From Acidobacteriota bacterium (GTDB lineage: Bacteria > Acidobacteriota > Polarisedimenticolia > J045): 32,994 nt of DNA. Location: the NCBI GenBank assembly GCA_003695625.1, contig RFIB01000129.1, positions 1 to 32,994 of the forward strand, in the 5' to 3' direction. Below are positions 17,916-24,605 of the stretch, piece after piece. Every line of letters begins with the position of its first letter. Within the stretch, counting starts at the first letter, position 1. The notes beneath the pieces are model-generated. The model was not told the origin of the DNA and did not search any database. It saw only the letters and a list, made by a program, of their open reading frames with translations. The translations under genes and the position numbers were made by a program.

Positions 17916-19595
17916 ATGAGCTATCCGATCTGGGATGTCCCCGCCCCCGGCCTGCTGATCGCCGGGATCGCGATCCTCCACGTGTACATCTCCCACTTCG
18001 CGGTCGGCGGCGGGCTGTTCCTGGTGCTCGCCGAGCGGCGGGCGCGGCGCACCGCCGACGCGGGAATGCTCGCCTACGTCGAATCGTTGAGCCGGTTCTT
18101 CATCCTGCTCACGCTGGTGCTCGGCGCGGTGACCGGCGTCGGCATCTGGTTCACGATCGGCCTCGTCTCGCCGATGGGCACGTCCGCCCTGATCAACGCC
18201 TTCGTCTGGGGCTGGGCGATCGAGTGGACCTTCTTCGTGGCCGAGATCGCGGCGGCGATCGTGTACTACTACGGCTGGCGCCGGCTCGACGCGAAGACCC
18301 ACGAGGCGGTCGGGTGGATCTACTTCGTCGCCGCGTGGATGAGCCTGGTGATCATCAACGGGATCCTGTCCTTCATGGCGACGCCCGGCCGCTGGCTCGA
18401 GACGCGATCGTTCTGGGACGGGTTCTTCAACCCGACGTACGTCTCGTCGCTCGTGCTGCGCACGCTCGTCGCGGTCGGCATCGCCGGCCTGTTCGCGCTG
18501 TTCGCGGCGGCCCGCCTCGGCGACGGTGAACTCAAGCAGCGCATCGCGCGCTGGACGGCGACGCGCTGGATCCTTCCCGCCGCGATCGGCGTGCCGCTGT
18601 GCCTGCTGTGGTATCTCGGCGCGGCGGCAGGGGCCGGGATTCCCGTCGCCGAGATCTTCGGCGCGACGTCGAGCGGACCGGGCGCGCTCGTCGCGAGCGT
18701 GTTCGCGTCAGATCATGCGAGCGGCTATCCGCCGGCCCAGCGGGCGGCGCTCGTCGCGGCGATCGCCTATCCGGCGATCGTGGTGCTGACCCTCGCCCTG
18801 CTGTGGCTCAGGCCGCGCAACTACGGCCGGCTGGTCACCGCGCTGATGCTGCTGTTCGGCATCGCGGGGATGGGCGCCGGCGAATGGGCCCGCGAGGACC
18901 TGCGCAAGCCGTGGATCATCGGCGGCTACATGTACGTCAACGGGGTCCGCGTCCCGCCGCCGGCAGGCGCGACCGGACCGGCCGCCGAGGCGGCGCGGCG
19001 CGCCCCCGATCCGTTCCGGATCGACGTCCTGAACGAGCGCGGGCTGCTCGAGTCGTCGGTGTGGCTCGCGGTGCCCGCCGGCGCCGAGCCGGAGGACCCG
19101 GCCGACCGGCTCGCGCTCACCGGACGGCAGGTGTTCCGCGGGCTGTGCTCGACGTGCCACACGGTCGACGGCTACCTGGCGATCCGGCCGCTCGTCCGCG
19201 GGCAGAAGGTCGCCGCGCTCGAGCGGCTGCTCGAACGGCTCGACGCCCACCGGCAGCGCCGGATGCCGCCGTTCGCCGGCACGGACGAGGAGCGGCACGC
19301 GCTGGCCGTCTGGCTCGCGCGCCTCGGCGGTGACGAGACCGCTGGGCGCGAGGTCGCGCCGGCCGCGACGACGGGGCACCCCGGCGCCGCCCTGTTCGAG
19401 GACCAGTGCTCGCTGTGCCACGCGGCGGATGCCGACTTCCCGATGGCCGAGCTGGTCGCGGGCCGCGGCGCCGACGAGCTGTACGACATCATCGGCCGTC
19501 TGCCAGAGATCAACGACATGATGCCCGCGTTCGAGGGTACGGACGAGGAACGCCGCGCTCTCGCGGAGTACCTCGCGAGCCTGGAGGCGGAATGA
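17916..19595 (+). CDS. bd-type oxidase superfamily subunit I (CydA-like) fused to two haem-c domains
   Basis: A 559-residue membrane cytochrome. Residues 1-350 resemble CydA: H22/H27 in the first helix (ILHVYISHFAVGGGLF), TGVGIWFTIG, the glutamate-bearing helix EWTFFVAE then YYYGWRRLD (E103, E110), INGILSFMATPG, and EDLRKPW (E327, R330) matching the E-x-G-R-Q-P-W signature. The long quinol-binding Q-loop of cytochrome bd is absent. Residues about 400-559 hold two cytochrome c modules, C411-x2-C414-H415 and C498-x2-C501-H502, with methionines in RRMPPF and NDMMPAF. This favours a cytochrome c-fed oxygen reductase rather than a quinol oxidase (inference). The position expected for the b558 histidine reads YVSSLVLR, lacking His. 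ATG 17916 follows GGGAGGA. Confidence 0.82.
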   Translation: MSYPIWDVPAPGLLIAGIAILHVYISHFAVGGGLFLVLAERRARRTADAGMLAYVESLSRFFILLTLVLGAVTGVGIWFTIGLVSPMGTSALINAFVWGWAIEWTFFVAEIAAAIVYYYGWRRLDAKTHEAVGWIYFVAAWMSLVIINGILSFMATPGRWLETRSFWDGFFNPTYVSSLVLRTLVAVGIAGLFALFAAARLGDGELKQRIARWTATRWILPAAIGVPLCLLWYLGAAAGAGIPVAEIFGATSSGPGALVASVFASDHASGYPPAQRAALVAAIAYPAIVVLTLALLWLRPRNYGRLVTALMLLFGIAGMGAGEWAREDLRKPWIIGGYMYVNGVRVPPPAGATGPAAEAARRAPDPFRIDVLNERGLLESSVWLAVPAGAEPEDPADRLALTGRQVFRGLCSTCHTVDGYLAIRPLVRGQKVAALERLLERLDAHRQRRMPPFAGTDEERHALAVWLARLGGDETAGREVAPAATTGHPGAALFEDQCSLCHAADADFPMAELVAGRGADELYDIIGRLPEINDMMPAFEGTDEERRALAEYLASLEAE

Positions 19596-20710
19596 TGCCT
19601 GCGCCGCTGTCGATCGCGCAGATCGCGCCCCCCGACCCGCTGCCGCTGCCCGCACCCGGGTGGCTGCTCTGGTCGCTGCTGATGCTGACGTTCTTCCTGC
19701 ACATGCTGGCGATGAACTGGGTCCTCGGCGGCTCGATCATCGGCGCGGTGACGCGCGTGTCCCGCCGCACGAGCCCCGAGGCCGATGTGCTCGTCGGCCT
19801 GCTGACACGCTCGATGCCGTCGGCGGTCGCCGCGACGATCACCCTCGGCGTCGCGCCGCTGCTGTTCGTGCAGGTGCTCTACGGACGGCTGCTGTTCACC
19901 AGCTCGATCCTGATGGGCTGGTTCTGGCTGTCGGTGATCCCGCTGCTGATCATCGCCTACTACGCGGTGTACGCGCTCTCGTTCCGCGGGGACCGCCTCG
20001 GAGGACTCGAGGCCCCGCTGTCGTGGCTCGCCGCGCTGTGCTTCATGGCGATCGGGTTCCTCTACAGCAACAACATGACGCTGATGCTGCGCCCCGACTC
20101 GTTCGTCTCGCGCTACCTCGCGGACGGCCGCGGGTTCCACCTCAACCTCGACGACCCGACGCTCGTTCCGCGCTATCTGCACATGCTGCTCGGCGCGCTG
20201 GCCACGTCGGGGATGGCGATCGCGCTGATCGGCGCGCTGCGTCGCTCGCTCGACGCCCGCGCGGCGCGCTACCTGATGCGCTGCGGGAGCCTGTGGTTCG
20301 TGATCCCGACCGCGATCAACGTGCTGTTCGGCCTGTGGTGGCTGATCGCGCTGCCGCGGGAGACGATGCTGCGCTTCATGGGTGGCAGCGCCGTGGCCAG
20401 CGGCGCGCTGGCGATCGGCCTGCTCGCCGCCCTGAGCGCACTGCTGATGATGGCGATGGCGCTCGGCCGCGAGGACCCGCGCGGGCTGATCCGCGGCGGC
20501 GCGTGGTCGCTCGGACTGACCCTCGTCGCGATGGTGCTGATGCGCGACCAGGTGCGGCAGGGCGCGCTCGAGGCGGCGGGTTTCGAGCCGTCGCCGTGGG
20601 TCGAGCCGCAGTGGGGCCCGATCGTCCTGTTCGTCGTCCTGCTCGTCGCGGCGCTCGCGGCGGTCGCGTGGATGGTCCGCGCGATCGCGCGCCCCGCATC
20701 GACGTCGTGA
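19592..20710 (+). CDS. Second bd-like oxidase subunit, CydA-like (CydA'-type) rather than CydB
   Basis: A 372-residue polytopic membrane protein with about nine helices and no haem-c motif. By eye it follows a CydA rather than CydB plan: first helix FFLHMLAMNWVLGGSI (H37), a GVAPLLFVQVLYG segment like CydA's GIPMEFQFG, LYSNNMTLMLRP where CydA has ANGWMQNP, then YLHMLLGALATSGMAIALIG (H197), which resembles the CydA helix carrying the b558 histidine. It lacks the paired glutamates and the GRQPW signature, so it probably does not hold the oxygen site. Start: ATG 19592 overlaps the preceding stop (ATGA); ATG 19595 is 7 bases after GGAGG and equally likely. It overlaps tatD by GTGA. Confidence 0.75.
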   Translation: MMPAPLSIAQIAPPDPLPLPAPGWLLWSLLMLTFFLHMLAMNWVLGGSIIGAVTRVSRRTSPEADVLVGLLTRSMPSAVAATITLGVAPLLFVQVLYGRLLFTSSILMGWFWLSVIPLLIIAYYAVYALSFRGDRLGGLEAPLSWLAALCFMAIGFLYSNNMTLMLRPDSFVSRYLADGRGFHLNLDDPTLVPRYLHMLLGALATSGMAIALIGALRRSLDARAARYLMRCGSLWFVIPTAINVLFGLWWLIALPRETMLRFMGGSAVASGALAIGLLAALSALLMMAMALGREDPRGLIRGGAWSLGLTLVAMVLMRDQVRQGALEAAGFEPSPWVEPQWGPIVLFVVLLVAALAAVAWMVRAIARPASTS

Positions 20711-21543
20711 GCGACGATCCGGCCCCGGGAGGGCGCGCCGACGGGAGCGCGCCGCTGTTCGACAGCCACTGCCATCTCGACTTCCCGTCGCTGGCGGACG
20801 ACCTGGACGGTGTGCTCGAACGTGCCGCCGCCGCCGGCGTGTCCCGCATCGCGACGATCGGCGCCGGCCGGGCGCTCGATTCGGCACCGGCCGCGATCGC
20901 GCTCGCGCGCCGGCATCCCGGACGCATCGTGGCCAGCGTGGGGCTGCACCCGCACGACGCGCGGCTCGCCGACGACGACACGTTCGACCGGCTCGAGGCG
21001 TGGGCCCGCGACCCCGCGGTCGTCGCCGTCGGCGAGACCGGCCTCGACTTCCACTACGACAACTCGCCGCGCGACATCCAGCAGGATGTCTTCCGCCGCA
21101 CGATCGCCCTCGCGCGCACGGTCGGCAAGCCGCTGATCATCCACACGCGCGAGGCGCCGCGCGAGACGCTCGCGATCCTCGCCGAGGAGTGCGCGCAGGA
21201 CGTCGGCGGCATCATCCACTGCTTGAGCGAGGACGCCGGGTTCGCCCGTGCCGCGCTGGAGCTGGGCTTCGTCAGCTCGTTCAGCGGCATCGTCACGTTC
21301 CCCAACGCACGGCGCGTCCACGAGGCGGCGCGCGCACTGCCCGACGACGCGATCCTCGTCGAGACCGACGCGCCGTTTCTCGCTCCGCAGCCGGTGCGCG
21401 GCCGGCGCAACGAGCCGGCATACGTCGCCCACGTCGCCGCGGCGATCGCGGACCTGCGCGGCGTCTCCGAGCAGGCCGTGCGGCGGCTGGCGTGGGACAA
21501 CGCCTGCCGCGTCTACCGGCTCGACCCGGCCGCTTCCGCCTGA
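20707..21543 (+). CDS. tatD: TatD-family metal-dependent hydrolase
   Basis: A 278-residue TIM-barrel hydrolase of the TatD/YcfH/YjjV family, metal-dependent nucleases with 3'-5' exonuclease or related activity. Metal-site residues are intact: the first motif in FDSHCHLDF, glutamate in GETGLDFHY, histidines in IIHTRE and IIHCLSED, and aspartate in ETDAPFLAP. The usual length is about 255-270; the extra N-terminal segment (SDDPAPGGRADGSAP) looks disordered. The start GTG 20707 overlaps the preceding oxidase gene by 4 bp, so it is probably co-transcribed. Its 3' end overlaps convergent pepF-like coding sequence by 31 bp. Which member of the family it is (TatD versus YcfH) cannot be decided by eye. 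Confidence 0.92.
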   Translation: MSDDPAPGGRADGSAPLFDSHCHLDFPSLADDLDGVLERAAAAGVSRIATIGAGRALDSAPAAIALARRHPGRIVASVGLHPHDARLADDDTFDRLEAWARDPAVVAVGETGLDFHYDNSPRDIQQDVFRRTIALARTVGKPLIIHTREAPRETLAILAEECAQDVGGIIHCLSEDAGFARAALELGFVSSFSGIVTFPNARRVHEAARALPDDAILVETDAPFLAPQPVRGRRNEPAYVAHVAAAIADLRGVSEQAVRRLAWDNACRVYRLDPAASA

Positions 21544-23468
21544 GCCTGGACCAGCAGGCGCTCGAGCTCACGGACCGTCCCGTCGAAGCTGCGCAGCGCC
21601 GCCTCGATCGCGTCGGGACGCGTGAGGTCGACGCCGGCCCGCCGCAGCAGCTCGAGCGGGGGCGCGGAGCTGCCTCCCCGCAGCATCGCGAGGAAGCCCC
21701 GGACCGCGGGCTCGCCGACCGTCCGTACCCGCTCGGCGATCGCGATCCCGCTCGACAGGCCCGTCGCGTACGTGAACACGTAGAACTTGTAGTAGAAGTG
21801 GGGCACGTAGGCCCACTCCATGCCGTCGTCGGCGTCGAGCGCGTAGTCGGGACCGTAGTACTCGGCGATCAGCGTGCGGTACAGCGCGTCGAGCGCCTCC
21901 GCGGTGATCGGCGTGCCCTGCTCGGCCATGCGGTGGACCCGATCCTCGAACTCGGCGAACAGGACCTGGCGGTAGATCGTGGTCCGGATCGTCTCCGCGC
22001 GTTCGGCGAGCAGCGCGGCGCGCTCGGCGTCGTCGCGCGCGTGGGCGATCAGCCAGTCCGACAGCAGCGCCTCGTTGCAGGTCGACGCGATCTCGGCCAG
22101 GAACGGGACGTAGCGGAACGACGAGTACGGCTGCGCGTCCATCGCCAGCACGCTGTGCACCGCGTGACCGAACTCGTGCGCCAGCGTCGACAGGTCGTCG
22201 ACGCTGTCCTGGTAGTTGAGCTTGATGTACGGCCGGATGCCGTACGCGCTGGCCGAGAACGCGCCGCTCGCCTTGTCGCGGTGCGGATAGACGTCGATCC
22301 AGCCGTTCGCGGGGTCGAGCCCCTCGCGCAGCAGCGCGCCCACCTCGGGGCCGAGCGGCGCGAGGGCCTCGGGCAGGATGCGCCGCGCCTCGGCGAACGG
22401 GACCTTGCGATCCGCCGCGGCGACGAGCGGGACGTACATGTCGTAGAGGTGCACCTTGTCCAGGCCGAGCACGCGGCGGCGCAGGGCGACGTAGCGGTGC
22501 AGCGGCGCCAGGTGCGCGCGCACGGTGGTCACCAGCGTGTCGAACACCGCCGGATCGATCGCGTCCTTGTCGAGATAGGCCTCCCTCGCCCGCTCGTACC
22601 CGCGGGCCCGGGCGAACGCGACGCTGAGCCGCGCCTGGCCGCCGAGGGTGGCCGCGTAGGCGTGCTCGAACCGGCGCAGCGCGCCCGTCAGCCCGGCGAC
22701 GGCCGCCCGGCGCGTCGCGCGGTCCCGGTCGGCCCGCAGGCGCGCGTACCCGGCGAGCGTGAGCGGCACGCGGCGCCCGTCACCGGTCTCGATCTCCGGA
22801 AGCGGCATGTCGGCCAGCAGCGCCTGGAACGTCTTCTCGTGGTCCGACGGCAGCTCGTTGAGGTCGATCTCCGCCCACAGGTTGTCGCCGAACAGCGAGA
22901 GCACCCGTTCGGCCTCGGGGCCGAGCACCCGATCCGCGCGGCGGCGCAGGTTGGCGATGTACGGCGCATGGACCCGCAGGCGCGGGCGCCGGGCGACGCC
23001 GGCGGCCAGGGCGTCGTCGTCGAGCGCGAGCACCGCGCGCCGCACGTCGGCGGCGCGCGCCATCAGGCCCCGCATCAGGCCCAGCGCGCGCTCGTTGAGC
23101 TCACGCAGCCGGTCGTCCGTCTGCGCGGTGTCGAGCCGCAGATTGGCATACAGCGTCAGCCGGTTGGCACGCCGGTGCAGCTCGAAGTACGTCTCGAGGC
23201 AGCGCTCGAGCCCTTCGGCGGAGGGGCTCTCGTCGGCCTCGGCACAGACGTCGAGCCGCGGGAGTTCCTCGGCGACCGCGGCCAGCTCGCGCTCGAACGC
23301 GGCATCGTCCGCGAACAGCCGCGAGAGGTCCCACTTGTAGGCGTCGGGGATCTCGGCGCGTGCGACCGTCGGGTCGGGTGTCCACGCGGGAAGGTCGTCG
23401 GCGACGGCGACCGGGGCGAGCAGGCACGCAGCAAGCAGGACGGATCGCAGGCGGCTGGGACGAGACAT
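21513..23468 (-). CDS. Exported M3-family oligoendopeptidase F-like metallopeptidase
   Basis: A 651-residue zinc metallopeptidase resembling PepF. The zinc motif HEFGH (H431, E432, H435) is intact within TLAHEFGHAVHS, with the third ligand expected in EIASTCNEALLS. The N-terminus is a clear signal peptide (LRSVLLAACLLAPVAVADD), whereas typical PepF is cytoplasmic, so this enzyme likely degrades oligopeptides in the periplasm. ATG 23468 is chosen because GGAG precedes it at 9 bases and it starts exactly at the signal peptide; the track start at 23579 adds a proline- and arginine-rich leader. It overlaps convergent tatD by 31 bp at its 3' end. Confidence 0.92.
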   Translation of the reverse strand: MSRPSRLRSVLLAACLLAPVAVADDLPAWTPDPTVARAEIPDAYKWDLSRLFADDAAFERELAAVAEELPRLDVCAEADESPSAEGLERCLETYFELHRRANRLTLYANLRLDTAQTDDRLRELNERALGLMRGLMARAADVRRAVLALDDDALAAGVARRPRLRVHAPYIANLRRRADRVLGPEAERVLSLFGDNLWAEIDLNELPSDHEKTFQALLADMPLPEIETGDGRRVPLTLAGYARLRADRDRATRRAAVAGLTGALRRFEHAYAATLGGQARLSVAFARARGYERAREAYLDKDAIDPAVFDTLVTTVRAHLAPLHRYVALRRRVLGLDKVHLYDMYVPLVAAADRKVPFAEARRILPEALAPLGPEVGALLREGLDPANGWIDVYPHRDKASGAFSASAYGIRPYIKLNYQDSVDDLSTLAHEFGHAVHSVLAMDAQPYSSFRYVPFLAEIASTCNEALLSDWLIAHARDDAERAALLAERAETIRTTIYRQVLFAEFEDRVHRMAEQGTPITAEALDALYRTLIAEYYGPDYALDADDGMEWAYVPHFYYKFYVFTYATGLSSGIAIAERVRTVGEPAVRGFLAMLRGGSSAPPLELLRRAGVDLTRPDAIEAALRSFDGTVRELERLLVQAQAEAAGSSR

Positions 23469-23529
23469 CGGCGTCACTCCGAAGGGAAACGGGCGCTGCG
23501 GATTATGCACGACCGTGCCGTGGCACGGG

Positions 23530-24408
23530 TCAGGTGGACCCGCGCTCGTGCGACGCGCGCACCGGCCCGCCCAGCGCACGGGCGATCCGTTCGTCGAGCA
23601 GCCGGGCCGGGGCCCACTGCATCAACCGCACGCCGAGACCGGTGCGCGGTGCGACGAGGATCCGCAGCGGCGGGTCGGGGGCGAGCATCGCGCGCGAGAC
23701 GGCCTCGGCGACCGGCTCCGGGCCGAGCGCGCGCCGCTCGGCGCGCTCGGCCCGGCGGGCGAACGCGCGGAACCACGGCGCGTAGACCGACCGCTCGAAC
23801 CGTCCCTCCGCGGCGGCACGCATCTTGTCCCAGATGCGCGAGCGCAGCGCCTCGGGCTCGATGACGACGACGCGCACGCCGAACGGCAGCAGCTCGCGCC
23901 GCCAGCCGTCGGAGAGCGACTCGAGGGCGTGCTTCGATGCGGCGTACGCCGCCAGGAACGGCATCGTGACCAGGCCGGCGACGCTGCTGACGTTGACGAT
24001 CCTGCCCCGTGCGGCACGCAGCCGGGGCAGCAGGGCGCGGGTCACCCGATGCACGCCGAACACGTTGACCTCGAACAGGTGCCGCAGTTCGTCGGTCTCG
24101 AGGTGCTCGAGCGGGCCGACGAGGCCGACCCCGGCGTTGTTGACCAGGCCGGCGACCCGCTCCCGGGGCCAGCGGCGGTCGAGCTCCGCGGCCAGCGCGG
24201 CGACGGCCGACGGGTCGGTCACGTCGGCGACGACCGGCTCGACACCCCGCCCGGCGGCGCGCCGGGCGTCCTCCGCCGTCCGGACGGTGCCGACGACGAC
24301 GAAGCCGTCGGTCCGCAGCCGGCGGGCGATCGCCGCCCCCAGCCCGCTCGACACGCCCGTGACGACGACGACCCGCCCCCCCCGGGGGCCTGCGTCAAGC
24401 TCCTGCAT
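23530..24408 (-). CDS. Short-chain dehydrogenase/reductase (classical SDR)
   Basis: A 292-residue NAD(P)-dependent oxidoreductase. The Rossmann motif TGVSSGLG (about 17-24), NNAG (90-93), catalytic serine in NVSSVAG (about 141) and Y155-x3-K159 (YAASKHA) are all intact. The C-terminal part (RSVYAPWFRAFARRAERAE) resembles SDRs acting on lipids or retinol-like substrates, but substrate cannot be assigned. ATG 24408 begins 16 codons before the Rossmann motif; the longer track ORF extends through the PFOR promoter region. The segment coding for its N-terminus contains a run of eight C then five G (24376-24388) that is a likely spot for sequencing error, though the frame is continuous. It diverges from PFOR. 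Confidence 0.92.
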   Translation of the reverse strand: MQELDAGPRGGRVVVVTGVSSGLGAAIARRLRTDGFVVVGTVRTAEDARRAAGRGVEPVVADVTDPSAVAALAAELDRRWPRERVAGLVNNAGVGLVGPLEHLETDELRHLFEVNVFGVHRVTRALLPRLRAARGRIVNVSSVAGLVTMPFLAAYAASKHALESLSDGWRRELLPFGVRVVVIEPEALRSRIWDKMRAAAEGRFERSVYAPWFRAFARRAERAERRALGPEPVAEAVSRAMLAPDPPLRILVAPRTGLGVRLMQWAPARLLDERIARALGGPVRASHERGST

Positions 24409-24485
24409 GGACGCAGGATAGCCCGGCCCGCGCCCGGCCGATCCGCCCCGGGACCGGATATCCGTCGGCCGGCCCCGGGGGAGGG

Positions 24486-24499
24486 CCGAACGATTTCGG
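24486..24499. promoter_or_regulatory. Palindrome CCGAA-N4-TTCGG next to the PFOR -35
   Basis: CCGAACGATTTCGG is a perfect 5-bp inverted repeat with a 4-base spacer that ends one base before the PFOR -35 element. Its position suggests a regulator-binding site; the protein is unknown. Confidence 0.45.
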
Positions 24500-24513
24500 T
24501 TTGACGTCCAAAC
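24499..24513. promoter_or_regulatory. Palindrome GTTTG-N5-CAAAC over the PFOR -35
   Basis: The inverted repeat GTTTGACGTCCAAAC contains the -35 hexamer TTGACG and has GACGTC at its centre. A protein bound here should repress PFOR transcription. It resembles operators of TetR-type repressors in general shape only. Confidence 0.45.
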
Positions 24514-24530
24514 GATCGGTGGCTTACTAT
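24501..24530 (+). promoter_or_regulatory. Promoter of the PFOR gene
   Basis: TTGACG (24501-24506) and TACTAT (24525-24530) are separated by 18 bases, or by 17 if the -10 is read as TTACTA. This is the best sigma70-like promoter in the window, about 75 bases before the start codon. Confidence 0.7.
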
Positions 24531-24605
24531 GCAGTTTGTCACATCGAACCGGGCGGCGGACCGGGCCGCGGCCCCCGCCCGGCGGACGCATCCGGAGGAC
24601 ATCCG

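Noticed and set aside
21000-23864. 954-residue plus-strand ORF opposite the PepF-like gene
   Set aside because: Shadow frame spanning tatD, the peptidase and part of the SDR; no coherent domain.
24376-24388. Run of eight C and five G as a frameshift or phase-variable tract in the SDR
   Set aside because: The SDR frame is continuous across it and the Rossmann motif follows in frame; a tract of this sort is also expected in GC-rich DNA.
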